Below are positions 11,601 to 24,700 of a stretch of 64,000 nt of DNA, piece by piece. The notes beneath the pieces were generated by a model. That model ran no database searches and was not told the origin of the DNA. It was given only the letters and a program-made list of their open reading frames with translations. The stretch comes from Hybos culiciformis (taxonomy: Eukaryota > Arthropoda > Insecta > Diptera > Hybotidae), in contig OZ023275.1 in assembly GCA_964007475.1 (NCBI GenBank), forward strand, positions 37,443,381-37,507,380. The letters run 5' to 3'. Position numbers and translations under genes: made by a program. Every line of letters begins with the position of its first letter. Positions within the stretch are counted from its first letter, which is position 1.

Positions 11601-13862
11601 GTATTTTGCTGCGATTTTGGATATTGTATAAAGATACACGAATACATTTAAAGAACAAAATCGCATGCAGGAAAAATACGCTAATGTAGACACCTAGTAA
11701 AATAAAAATAAAAAAGTAGCTATATGTATAATTTTCGTTCGAATTTATTAGTTTATGGTTCTTTTCAATAGTTATACCTTGTTCGCACCAAAAAATAAGT
11801 GAAAGTTCCCACTTCTAAAAGTCTTCATACTTGATAAGTAGAAAGAATTAGACAGTTCTGGAAAAAAAAAATAGGTGCGAAGTTCGAACAAGGTATAAAT
11901 GTAGAAAAAATATGTAAAAATTACTAAATAAAGTATTAATATAAAAAATTAACTACAGTTATATAATTCGTTGAAGGACCCATATTTTAACTTGGGTGCC
12001 TACTACCTATTTTCCCACAGAAAAATTTTATGAAATATATTTTCAATAATTTTTTGATTTAGTTTTTTTTCTTTTAGTTGGCATCCGAGTCTAATGGATC
12101 CGAAATAGTCATCTGTAACGATTGTTTAACACAATTAAAAGACTTTAATGAATTTTATAGAAAAATTCAAACATCTCAAATATCATTATTACATCGAAAG
12201 ACAATAAAAATGAACCCTGAAAATTTGCAAACAGCTAATCTTAGGGAAAATGCTAATCAACTAGGCGATAATCAACAAGAACTGATCAAGGTTGAAGATG
12301 TATCGGAATGCATTCAGAATATTTTTGGTTCAACAACTCAAGAAATATTTTCGTTTAAAGAGAAGAACAGCGATCGAAACACGTTAAAAAGAATGATTTT
12401 AAATGATCAAAATGAAAGTGATATAGATGCTCATTTGATAAAAGGATCTATCAGGTTTACAAATACATATATATTTTTTGTACTGAATAATGCTTTCGTA
12501 TATTATATTCATATTGATGCCTAACCAAATTTATGCGTTAAGTTTTGTTCTTTAAAAATTATACTGACCATTTTTTTTTTGCTTATTCCAAAAATTTAAC
12601 GCATTTCGATATATTAAACAAATACCTAATAATAAAATAATAAAAAAGTTTAATATAATGTAGATTATCATGCTTAGATAAATTGCAAGAAGCAATTATA
12701 TTTCTAATTTGATTAAGCTGAAACCTTAAGCTTAAAATTTTGTATCTCCTCTTTAAGTTTTAACATTTGCAGAAGCAGATCATAAATTTAAAAGAACCAA
12801 ATTTGTACATTATTTACGTCATCAAAATTACAATATCTCTTAATTAATATTTTCTCATTTCTTTTAATTTTATGAATTTCTAATTAATATCTTTTACATT
12901 TTAGAAAAAAACCACGACTAGATTCAGAATATGTTATCAAAGCAAATTTCGATGCATTGGAAAAAAAAATTAAAGAATCGAATGAAAAACATCTTATATT
13001 AAAGAATGCGTATGACGAAACAAATAAGACTGTTAAATCGTTAAGTTTGAAACTGGATGTTATTATGAAAAAATTATTCGAAGCAGAAGAATATAAACTA
13101 GTAAATAGTGCTAGTGCATTGAGTACAAGGGCCAAATTTTTAGAAAAATCACCAACATTTTCAAAAGTTAGCACCATAGAAGAACTAGACGAATTTGAAA
13201 AGAATTTATCTGATGAAAATTTTTTGAATTCAGTAGTGAGTATACAATGAATTTATAATAATAGCAAACAACATATTTTTATTATTTTCAGTTTTTGAAA
13301 CTTGAGGACCATAAAAATAAAAATAATTTTAAAAACATTTTTTTCTTATGTTGACTCTAGAAGTCTTGACAAAAATTTATATCAAGATTAATTTGAGTTT
13401 AGATTTTTTAACTAAAAATGTGTTTTTGGTGGTATTAATTTTTTTCTTTTTTCTAAAATTTAGATATCAGAAATGAAAACTGTTTGTGGTTATCGTTGTC
13501 GCAAAAAAGATGGTGTTAATTGTTGTTATGAATTAATTGATTATATATTTGAGAGGAAAGTTTTTGTACATTGCTCATGGACAGGTTTTTCTAAAATGGG
13601 CACAAAAGTTTGTCTTCAAAGTTATAAAAATGTTTTAAACTGTTTTTACCAAATAATAAGATTATCAGATGAGGAGTTTTCCATTCAAAATTTAAATAAA
13701 TTCTTTACTATAATATTAAAAAATAGCAAACGTAGAGCTGCGACAACAGACAGTATTGCGAGAAGAGCATCAAAAGCAAAATGTAGAAATGTAGCCAGAA
13801 AAAGTGTGATTAATAAGATAGAGATTAAATCAAATAAAGAAGACACAACGAAATTAAGTTAA
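5647..13862 (+). CDS. ZAD + coiled coil + DUF4806-like protein, four exons, 403 aa
   Basis: Exons: 5647-5751, 12078-12454, 12905-13235, 13464-13862; the total is 1212 nt, phases match, and it ends in TAA. Exon 1 begins MLCRIC, and exon 2 supplies the other ZAD half (VICNDC at residues 46-51, then LTQLKDFNEFYRKI), so ZAD cysteines fall at 3, 6, 48 and 51. Residues about 80-165 are polar. Residues about 171-226 form a predicted coiled coil (DALEKKIKESNEKH and following). Residues about 247-370 (IEELDEFEKNLSDENF, then VFVHCSWTGFSKMGTK) match my memory of the DUF4806 pattern, a domain of unknown function found in insect proteins; the tail is basic. No C2H2 fingers were found. A nuclear, self-associating role is plausible by ZAD analogy. 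Intron 1 is 6.3 kb and contains the whole MMS19 gene on the other strand. The long jump from exon 1 to exon 2 rests on ZAD continuity and phase 0, not transcript data. A possible AATAAA is at 14295-14300. Confidence 0.8.
6288..6293 (-). terminator. Polyadenylation signal AATAAA of MMS19
   Basis: The minus strand reads AATAAA about 75 nt after the MMS19 stop codon, a usual distance for a poly(A) signal. In DNA this AT-rich the hexamer is common by chance. Confidence 0.5.
6369..10833 (-). CDS. MMS19: MMS19, cytosolic iron-sulfur assembly targeting factor, seven exons, 942 aa
   Basis: Minus-strand exons: 10833-10755, 10289-9556, 8916-7812, 7560-7253, 7197-6952, 6786-6619, 6557-6369. All junctions are GT/AG with matching phases; 2829 nt ending in TAG. 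MMS19 is a HEAT-repeat scaffold of the CIA targeting complex (with CIAO1 and CIAO2B) that brings Fe-S clusters to nuclear DNA-repair and replication enzymes such as XPD. Landmarks: FYTDRLKDHH at about residues 84-93, GERDPRNL at about 173-180 and ACYFPIDFNP at about 208-217 in the conserved N-terminal part. The helical middle is about 272-640. The end has LPYKMDVILSLTNILDDPKRLVRNTAV and WYLVGSPTE, the family's conserved C-terminus. Length is close to other animal MMS19 proteins, so it looks complete and intact. The donor after exon 2 (GTTCGT) is weak but the phase fits. The gene lies entirely within intron 1 of the ZAD-DUF4806 gene, antisense to it. Confidence 0.93.
9301..9360. repeat. Pentanucleotide microsatellite (TAAAG)12
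   Basis: Twelve consecutive TAAAG units, one of them changed to TAAAA (unit six). It lies in intron 2 of MMS19 and is likely to vary in length. Confidence 0.95.
10350..10389. repeat. Perfect 15-bp inverted repeat (hairpin) in MMS19 intron 1
   Basis: TATGAATGCGTCTGA at 10350-10364 and its exact reverse complement at 10375-10389 are separated by 10 bp. It could be an element end, a hairpin in the intron RNA, or a binding palindrome. No target duplication is visible. Confidence 0.8.
11356..11692. mobile_element. MITE-like element with TGTCTACATTAGCG termini and central palindrome
   Basis: The 14-bp termini TGTCTACATTAGCG (11356-11369) and its reverse complement (11679-11692) are perfect. Inside lies a 14-bp perfect palindrome pair, AATACGCATGCTGA at 11564-11577 and its complement at 11592-11605. 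The motif GCATGCGATTTT recurs near both ends (about 11466 and, inverted, about 11660). No coding frame is convincing and no target-site duplication was identified, so the family is unassigned. It sits in intron 1 of the ZAD-DUF4806 gene, upstream of MMS19. Confidence 0.7.
11772..11898. mobile_element. 127-bp MITE with perfect 14-bp terminal inverted repeats
   Basis: TTATACCTTGTTCG at 11772-11785 is matched exactly in reverse complement at 11885-11898; the next bases (GCACC on the left, GGTGCG on the right) also pair with a small offset. The ends are compatible with a TA or TTA target duplication, as in Tc1/mariner- or PIF-type miniature elements, but this cannot be separated from the repeat itself. 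It is close to the 3' end of the 6.3-kb intron, 180 bp before exon 2. Confidence 0.7.
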
Positions 13863-16800
13863 ATTAATTTGGAAAAAGTAAAAAATAATATGTATAATTT
13901 AGCAGTTCAAGGGCGTGTAATGATTTTATCAATCTAACAATTTTAAATTTAAATACACGCACTTATTGTTTCTAAAAAAATAAGATTTATAATCTTAATG
14001 ACTTATTTTTAGATATCAAGGTACATAAAATAACTCCTAATTTAAATAATATTAATTATTTAATGCGTTTTAAATCAAATTTCGACGATTTTATTGTACT
14101 TATTTTTTTGCTACCTAGATATTTGTTACCTAATCAGTTAAAAAGATCAAACTGATTACAATTATTCTTTAATTCATCAAGGTTTTTTTAAAACTCTTTC
14201 TTTTTATAATTATTTATTTACTTAAATTTTGACTTTATTAATTTTATATGTATGTACGTATTTATGAATATTAACTTCTTTTTCATTAATTTTTAATAAA
14301 ACCACTTCATACACATTTATGTTAACATATGAAGATCAATACAAATAAAAAATAACAGTTTTCCGTTCACGAGATACATATTCATTATTTTTAATATATT
14401 TTTTAATTGATCTTAAAAATGGCAAATAAGTTCAAATTGTTTTTGTCTTCTGAATCTTTTGATAAAAAGATCTAGGAGACGAACGAGCACTGACCAACTT
14501 TTAACAAAAAATGTATAATTGTTTTTCCAATTTACATTAAGTACTTACAATTTTTTTTTTCAACAATTGCAAATAATTTAATAATTCAACGTAATTTTGT
14601 AAACGAGGAAAATAAAGTTCATTCCATCTTAAAAATAAATATAGCACAAAGAGAATGTACATTTTTTAAAATACTCAACGAGGGTAAAACGTATTCGGTG
14701 CACATAATTTAAAATTTTACCTGATATAATAAAATAGTCTCTCCAGGTAAAAAAAATAAGTTAATAAGAATAATTGTGAGAATTCACGGTTGATGAGTAT
14801 ATTGAACAGGATGCATCGAAAGACATATTTTTTTTACATATTATTGTAGGTTGTCGCATTATAAGATAATATTTTTACATTATTTTATTGAAGTTAAACT
14901 TTCTTAGGATTTTTTAAAATTATTTTGATTATGTTACGGATGTCTCGCATCACGTCCAGAATTGAAAATAAACATTCTTAAAACAATAATTTACTAAATA
15001 TGTTAAAAAAAAATTTCATTTGTAATGTAGTTTTCCGAATCCGCATCTTAGTTTTCATCAATCATTAAAATTGAAACTAGACGAAAAAAATTAAATCGAA
15101 AATCAAATCAAAAATTGTAAATCATGTAAGAAAAATTAAGTTTTCAATAGGCAGTGATTCAAGATAATTTTTTTAAATAATTGTTTTTGATTGAAAGGTT
15201 TTTCATTCAAGAGATTTTTTTTTTATATGATAGAAAACCTCGTTATTAAATCTAACATTGAATATAATTTATTTATTATTTTTAAAATAGACAACCCATT
15301 CCAATTAATCGTTTGCGCATAACTATTTCTTATAATATTTTTTTTTATGTTTACCAACAAAACAACATTAAGTTAGATATAGGTAAATATCGTTGTATAA
15401 AAAATATCAACAGGTCATTCCAATGTATTTGTTAACTATTGCACAGCCGTAAATTCGTTAACTCTCTTTTTTTTTTTTGTTTCTAGTTTTTTTTTTTAAC
15501 TTATTTCAGTTTGAATAAGACGGTTGAATTGTAAACGGATCAGAAAGTTTGCTTCTATTCAGGAATATTTTTTTTTTTAACTTTATTATAATTTTAATGA
15601 AATTATTTTATTAATTATTTTATTTTCTTAAAAAAAAGTAAAATTGCAAATATGTTAAATTTTTTTTATAAATATTAATAATTAATACAGACGTTAATAA
15701 TTTACGAAATAAAATATAAATAATATATCTGTGTAATTTTTTTAAAACAAAACAAAAAATTTGTACTTCTAAAATTTGCAAAATTTTCTTATTTGTATTA
15801 TATTCGTGTGAAGCTCGTAAACGAAAAATTATTAATTTTTATAGGTATTAATTAATTAACATTTAATGCTAATATAAAAAATTATAATTTTAATGTATTT
15901 GGAAAAAGAGAAAATAATGTTATTAAAATTTTAATGATATTTTTAATAATTTGTATTATTTAGTTACGAAAATTAAATTTAAATAAATAATCATTAAAAT
16001 AGAGAGTTTAAAAACATTGTTGTGTTTAATTGAAAAAAAAAATTATTGTAATTTGTAATCTAAAGAATTGATATCATTATAATTTTTTTTAATGGAAATA
16101 TTTGTTTTTCCCAAAACAGCTGTGCAAGTAGAAGCCTATTAAAAAAAAAAAGTAGGTAAAAAAATATTTTCTTTTTTTAATTTTTTTAACATTTCTTTTT
16201 TGTATAGTAAGTATATTTTAATTTGAATTCTATATGATGAATTCATATTTTTATTTTTTGTAAAAGAGACAGATCGCACGCCCAAAAAGCGATGTTTTTT
16301 AACTCTTAAAAAAATAAAATAAAAAAAACAATAAATCAAGCAATGATGAAAACTAAAGAAATATTCAATAACGATATAATGTGCATGCATAGTAAAATAT
16401 TATGATGACCGAAGAAAAACATTTTTTTTTTTAAACTAAAGAATTCATCGAAACATTTGAAGTTTTTTTTTTTTTAAATGAAATTGAAAAAAATAAATCC
16501 CATACAATTTGTATCTATCAAAATTTTACAATTATTATTAGGAATATTTGAGAATTGTATACACGTTCATCTGTGTTACATCAAATTTATATTTTCACCA
16601 GTAACTTTTTCTCATGAGTTTAATAAGAAAAATCACGCAGTAAACGTATAAACTTCCACATATAATATCACAATAATACATAAATTTATTAATTTTTTTT
16701 TAAAATATGACAAACAGAAACATTTTTTTTTGGACCATTCATAGTATATTATAACTTGTTTTATACAATTTAGCGGCTTTAATGATACTAAGTGTATTAA

Positions 16801-18716
16801 TTATATTTTATTCAAATTTAATTAAAATATAATAACAAAAAAAAAGTGTTATTGCAATGCAAAAATTTTATCTAAAAAGTAATAGGAACATAAAAATTAT
16901 ACCTACCTATATATTTTTATTTTCTTATAACCTAATTGCGGTTTTATTGTAGAATTATGTACAATATGTACATTATTATTTACAATGTACGTAATATACT
17001 ATACATATATAATTTTTAATTGGTAAGACTTGTAAGTAATGTACTATTTTATTGGGAATTTTAGTGGTTAAGTTATTGCATTTAAATTGTTGCAAATTTT
17101 ACATTTATTTTATATTTATTATTTGCATTGCTTATAAAAACCAAACGATAAAAATTTTACTAGTCGGAATTTCTACATAGGTACCTAATTCAAATCAAAT
17201 AATTTTTATCGAATATTTTATCTATAAATATTTACGAAGAAATTCGGATTATATTTATAGGGATTATAAAAATTTAAAAACTTATGAATGATATCATTAA
17301 CATTGAAATTTTTCGCATTCGATAAATTGCATTTAAGTATTATCTTTAATTAGGAGGCAAGATGTCTCAATTGATAACATAACAAACATTCATTTATAAT
17401 AAACGAAGGAATATCTATGATTTTTAAAGAAAAACTTCTATTTAGAAAATTTCCATACTTTAAGGTTGAAAAATAAAATATTTTTCACATAATGAAGTAT
17501 ACAAAAAATATTTACATCTATTTTTATAAGAAAGTTTTATACAACACTTTATATTATTGTTATATTGAGGAAGTTTAAATATTAATATACTATACGTACG
17601 GAGAGATAAGAAAAACGGAAATTTTACGAGATATTTGTGAAAGTATTTATTATTTCTGAAAATATATAATTTATTTTTCATTATCGTTATTTTATAATCG
17701 AAAAGCTTAGTGATAAAGACAGTATTTATATAACTAGACTTATCAATGCAAGTAAATGTGAATGGAATAAAACTCCATACAAAAGTTTGAAAGCTGAAGA
17801 AAATTCAAAGAAATTTGATACTTTCCTATTAAATTACACTCTACAAATCGATATTATAAATAAAATGTATTTTTATTTACGTAGGTACATTTACACCGAT
17901 TTAAAAGAAACAAAAAGTTTGACATTTTTTTATTATTAATAAGTTTTTCCAAAAGTCATATTTATTACCTTTAATTTTATAAATAGTGTACACAAATTAT
18001 TGCTAGCGGCTTCTTTGAACGTTATTGAAATTTTGGTATGTAAATAATTTCTGCATATACATATATATATGTTTTCATTATTATTCGTTCATTTGACAAA
18101 GTTTTAGAAGCTAAAAGTTGAGATTTTAAAAACTGATAACAATTTTTAATTTTATTTAAAAAAAAAAAGTACACGTTAAATCAGTAACTACATAATATAT
18201 AATCAATTTTTCACACCCTAAAGCTTTTTTTTTTTTAATAATCCACAGATATTCATTTTATTATTAGATATGTATCTAGTTGTATGTTGGAAGTGTGCAG
18301 TTCAGTTTTTTAAATGTTTTATATAAATATTACTGATTTTTTTATTAATATATCTTCGAAATTAGTTCATGTTTTAACAATTTTCTACAAACATGGCATA
18401 ACTATTAACATATTCTTGGCCATTGAATGTGATGTGTACCTAATAATGTACCTTGTAGATATTATAATATGTTTATGTACATAATTTATATAATTTTCAC
18501 ATTTTGTCAAAAAAATGTACATAATAAAGAAGCAAAAATAAAGTACATTAATTAGATTACGTAGATATCTCTAGTCGACATTATAATTTAGATCAAGTTG
18601 AATTAATTTTAATTTTTCATGCTTAATTAGCCAAAATTTCGAATCTAATGGTTTGAAGAAAAATTCCTTATTCGTTTTGTTAATAAGATGTGTTTCTATA
18701 CTACTCTTATTTCTAT

Positions 18717-18752
<36 letters not shown>

Positions 18753-21700
18753 GTTTTTCGACGCCCCTATTTAAATATTCGAAGTACATTAAAAATGAAA
18801 TTAATTCAATATATATATACAGGCAGAAATAACGTATGTAAGTACTACCTGTTTAATTAATTTATTAAAAAAAAAAACCAGGAAATTCTTAAAATTTCCT
18901 GCAATGTAATCAAAATATATGTGTAGGTTCTTAAATGTTTTATATACAAAAAAAAAAGGGAAAGCTTAAAATTTAATATAAAAATATCTTTAAAAGAAAA
19001 AAAATATATATATTTTGTCTATACTTTGTAATTATTAAGTACTTATGAATAATTAAAGAATTATTAAAATTTATTTGAAAAGTTGTTTTTTTTTTCCTTA
19101 TCATTAATGAACAACAAACAAAGAAAATTAATTTAAAATAAAATTTAATCTAATTTTTGTGTTTATACATTTAAATTTTTAGCATAGTATATTAGAAATC
19201 TGAAAATAATTTTTATATATAAATTATATTTACATGAGTATATTATCATTGAGAGAGAGAGTCAAAGAAAAATATTCATAATTTTGTGTTTCATTTTGTT
19301 TGTGGAAAAATTAAACGAAATTTTTTATAAGTAAAGCTAAAGTCAAGCTCATAGCAGGGTTTGCGAAAAAACTTAGTTCAAACATCAGACTAATATTACG
19401 ATCCATAATAAATCACACAACTATTATAAATTTTATATTTAGCCAGTAAAATGAAATAACAATAAATTCAATTAAAATTTCCTTTTTCTCAGATGTAGAA
19501 GCTGTATAATTAAATTTGTGCCGCAAAATTTAAGTAATATATGCTTAAAATTATTACAGGAGAAAAAAACAAAAAAAAATTACAAAAATTGCAACATTTA
19601 ATTTCGTTTTTTTTTTTCTTAAGGAAAACATTAAAAATTTAATTGCGAATTCAAATTCAAAAAGTTGCATTTCATCAAATTTTATGTTTTTTTTTTTTTT
19701 TACATGTAATGTATGTTGTGTATATAATTATTGCGAAGAAGCATATTATAGTGTTTTTTTTTAAAACCGTAACATTTTTAAGTTAAATTTTGTACAAAAT
19801 ATTTTATTTTTCAAGAAAATTCAATATTTTTCTTTAATTTTTTTTGCTTCTAAGAAATCAATAATTTTACTTCTTCTGAAGGAAGAAAGGATTCTGTTTT
19901 TAGAATTCTACTAACGTAGTTAAGGTTTGTCTTATGAAGGTTTGTACGTAGTATTTATTCTTAGATTCAAGTTAAGGTACGATTAACAAACTTAAGACAT
20001 TGAAATTTATATATTTTTTTTTATGAAAATCGAAACTTTTTAATGATGATTTGGAGGAGAAAGAGTAATTCGAGCTCTGTTTTAGTTTCTTGTAATTATA
20101 CTCTTACTAATGTGTTTGTGAATTTTTTTTTTAATAAGTCCTAGAAAACATAAGCTCACCATGTCATATGGCAATAATTGAATTTAAATCTTTACAACAT
20201 TCAATCCTTGTAAAAAAATTATTTTATTCAATAAGTCCTTAAATTATTCAAACTTAAATTTTTTACATTTTATTTAAAAAAAAATAAAATTCTGGTTAGT
20301 CTCAAACTCAATTTTGTACAAAAAAAAAATGAAAGAAATATGTGAAACAAGTTTTCTTCAAGGTAGTCATTAAAGATTTGTTTCATAAAATTGAATTGGA
20401 AGAAAATTAAAAACATAAAAATAATAAAAAGAAACTACCTGCATCACTGGTAGAGCAGCTGCAATTTTCTAAAAAAAAAATTATTAAGTATTATTATTTT
20501 TTTTTGATCTTGTTATTATTTGGAGGAAAGAAAGAGTAAACATATAATAACAATAATAACATATAACACATAATCATAAAGAAAACAGTATTTGAAATTT
20601 TAGCTCTTTTTTTTTCGCTTATTTTTTTTTGTTTAAAAAATTTAAATAAACTTCGAAAAATTTTTAATTTACTCTGATCTGAGCAATATTTCAATTTATT
20701 AACATTAACTCACGAGAATTTCTGACTTCGGGGAAATGGGTCCATTTAAGTTGGGAACATTGAGCGTCAAACATCTGCTTTTGATCAATAAGGCTGTTTT
20801 TTTTGGTATTTATACTGAATTTTCGAATGAAATCTAGTTTTTATTTTCGAATTGAGAGACTCAAGAGTCTTGATAGCTGAAGAAAAATTCTGAATTCAAT
20901 TTAAATCCGATTTCCAAATATAAAAAACATTTATTTAAAAGATATATTTCCATATTTTCAGAAACCATTAAGCTATGTTAATCAATAAGTCTAGGAATAT
21001 TCTTTCTTTGATGCCAAATTAGATAAAATTTTAAATTCAATTTTCGATTATATAAAAAGACTGAAATTCACCTTTCATCTTAATAATTATATTTTTTTTA
21101 AGTATAGTGTATAGTATTAGTATATTGTATAGTAGTTGATCTGATTTTTTTCTTATATAGTAAACTAGTTAATATTAATGAAAACCTTGTAATTTTCTTA
21201 CCGTGAAATTTTAATAATTTTGTAAAATAAAACTTAATCTTTTTTTTTTTTCATTTTTTTTTTTTATTTTAATATTATCTTTATGTACATCAATATCGAT
21301 TTCATAATTAGATATGCACTATGTATGATGGTGGAAGTATATATAGGTTAAAACAAAAAATTTCCAGGGATTTGTAATGAAATATAAATTAAGAGGTGTA
21401 AGATATTGATTTCGTTGAAAATAAAAAAAAAAAAAAAACAGAAAATATAGTTGTTAGTTATAAAATATTATATTGTGAAAACTATGTATATAAAGAAACA
21501 TATAAGTAGTTGTATATAAATATATTGTTATTATAAATTAATATTAAAGTAATAAATAATTAGTTAAGCATAATAAATTGATAAATTATTAGTTTGGCAT
21601 TTTGCTGTTAGATAAAATTGGAAATTTGTGTGACCTAAAATTAATATTTCTACAGACAGATTATAAACGTTGTGATGGCAAAATAATATTTAAAAATTGT

Positions 21701-24700
21701 TGGTAATTTAAAAATTCACAAATTTGACTACTGTTTCTTCAAAAAAAAGAAAAATTTATTCATTGCAATTAACAAAAAAATAAAATTAAACGCACGTTTT
21801 GGCACTTTACTTATTTAAATATAATTTCTTATCACTCCCCGCTGATTTACATTTATCTTTTAGTGATAAAACAGTGGGCAATCTTTAATACTAATATTTC
21901 AATAAGGTTTATCGATTATTTTTGGTTATAAGGTACTAGTATCTTAAATTCTTTATCTAACCTACAAATTCAGACTATACAGCTATGTATGAAAGTAATA
22001 ATAAAAATAATTCAATCTTTAAATTTTTTTTTTGTTGACCAGGTAAAAAAAAAAGAATTTGTTTTTTACCTTCTTCAACAAAACAAAAAGCAACAAAAAA
22101 AAAAGGAATTTTATCTCATTACGATTAATGTCTTTCCAAAGATATTTCGAATGTTCATGAAATATATTTTTATATGGCGAAAATAAAAATAAAAATCATA
22201 CGTTTTTACAATCATCAGAATATAAATAAAAATAGTTATGTGTGTTCGTTACCTACAATAAGAGATAATTCTAGGCAATTTTCATCTTATTATATTCTTC
22301 AGTTTCTTCTTATTAGTTTTCATATTATTTTATTCTTTTTTTTTTTTTGCAAAGAAAAATCAAAATTATGTATATAATAAATATACAAGAACGAAGAAAA
22401 AAGATAAATAAAAAAAAAAAAAACCGAGCTATGTTTATCTAAAATTGTAAACCTTAAATGCTTAACTGGAAGCCATAAGAAGACTAACGTCCTTATTTAT
22501 TATATAGTTACAATTTAAACTTTAAGTTCTTCGCTTTAAGAAGAGTGTAAATGATTACCTACTAACTGTCCCATTTTTTAATGCCGTCTTCTAGACTTCC
22601 TGTCCTCATTACCAAATCCATACTTCTTATAGTATACAAGGTATCCCACCTAGTAATTTGGTAACTTTAATAAATAAAAAAAAAAATTTAGTTAGGTTCC
22701 ACCTTGTTCCTAGAATGAACGCATTAAAAGTGTGATTAATAAGTTAGGTATATAATAACGAAAATATGTGCGGATTTATTTTTGTTTCAAAAATTATAAA
22801 ACGTCGTTTGTAACAATATTTAAATGTACACAAAAAAAAAAAGAATTCCTTGGGAAGAAAATATATAGTATGTATTATTCGTTTAGGTACTCAAATTGTT
22901 GTGATAAAAGACGATATTTCTTTCAAGTAGGATTTAACCAAAGAATTTTTTACCAATAAAAATAAATAAAAAACATAAAATTGTTGTTTGATATATATGT
23001 ATATTAGCATTATAACATGAAATTAAAACTAATGTGCAATACATAGTTTATCCAGAGTATAAGCTGAAGATGAAAAATATATAAAATATAAATTTTTTTC
23101 TTTTCTTTTTTTTTTTAAAAAGTGGTGTACCGAATTGATAAAGTTTAACTTCAAAACAAAAACAAGTGTAAAAGATCAAATATTATGCACTCTAGGTTGG
23201 ATCAATTTTGGATACAGATTTTAGATTAAAAATCTTATTAAGTCAATTCTGGGATTTCTTTAAAAAACATAACATTTCTGATTCTTAGATTATTTAAAAG
23301 AATGGAACGAAAAAAAGAACCGAGAGCACCATACAAAATACTTATTATAGTTATTATGTTACAGAATTTTTTCAACAATGTTTCAAACTAATTCAAATTA
23401 ACATTTAACCGAACTTTTGTAACATATTCACAAATGAAGTAATTTAGTTGCTAAACAATCTGTATTCTAAAAATAATTCTTTATACATGAAATACTTTTA
23501 TTCTTATTATATGGATATACCCAATTTACTATAAATGTTCATTATGTTCATTGTATATGAACTTTAAAACAGAACGAATTACATTAAAAAGATATTTGAA
23601 AAATGTTTCTTTAAAAATTTAAAAACAATTTTTAACATAAAAAAAAATTTAATAAAATATGTTTACCAATTTCAGATTGTATTTAAAACATGACCAACGG
23701 CTTATTTTTAGCAAGAGTTTTTCTTTTCATTGTTTTTTTTTTTTATAAACCTATGCATACTATGTATATATGAACAGTAGGTTGCAACTATGCGTTTTAT
23801 AAGAAATATTTGTGGTATCCAATTATTGTATTTTTTTTTTTGCCGATAAAAATTTTTTTTGGACACAAATCTGCCTTAGAATAAATAAATTCAGTGAGCT
23901 GCTGCTAAACAACCAATAATAAGGATTTGAAATGAAGTCCTAAATAGTTCAAAATGTAAATGAGGTCAAATAAAAAAAGTCTGAGCTCATTATTATACCT
24001 ATTAAAGAATCGTCACTTTAATGAGAAATTCATATATTAGTATTATCAGTTAAAGAAAAATAAACAATTCTCAAATTCTAAGAAAAAAATCTAAATTGAC
24101 AATTTCAATATGAACTTTATACAATATCAAAGCATAAAAAAAAAATTTTTTTTTGTATATAAGCATCATAACACAAAAATTAAAACTAATATGCAACATT
24201 TAGATATACATAGTTTATTGATTGTGGCCCATCTCGAGAATTTGAAGAATATGGAAATGGTACTCATATAGTTAAAATAGAAAAATTTAAGCAATAAAAA
24301 CAAAGTTTTCTAAAAATATAAACTTTATTACACAAAAAAAAAATTACAAGATTTAGAGAACAACATTTACATCTAAATAATCCTACTGTCAAATTTACTT
24401 TCATTTATTTTTTCCATTGGTTTTTGATTTTGGTCATACAATTTCAATCCCTGTTGATATAAATGAAAAAACCAAAAAAAAAAAAAAAAATTGCACATAT
24501 GATTTTCTTTATTTAATTTTTTTTTATTCTCCTTCCTAAAAAACAGAAAACAAAAACATATTTTTTTTTTCTCACTGTGGGTCCAAACTTTGTGTGTGTT
24601 TATTTATTTATTTAGTTTATTTTTATTTTTATTTTTATTTTTTTTTTTTCATTAAAACAATAAATACTTAATGGGTTGTTTTATTACTTTTATCGTCTAC

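Noticed and set aside
18721..18749. TA run as a possible CRISPR or regulatory array
   Set aside because: A simple dinucleotide microsatellite without spacers; there are no CRISPR features in this eukaryotic window.
20440..20475. tRNA-like phrase GGTAGAGCAGCTGCA
   Set aside because: It resembles a tRNA D-arm box, but no matching B box, anticodon arm or acceptor stem is nearby.
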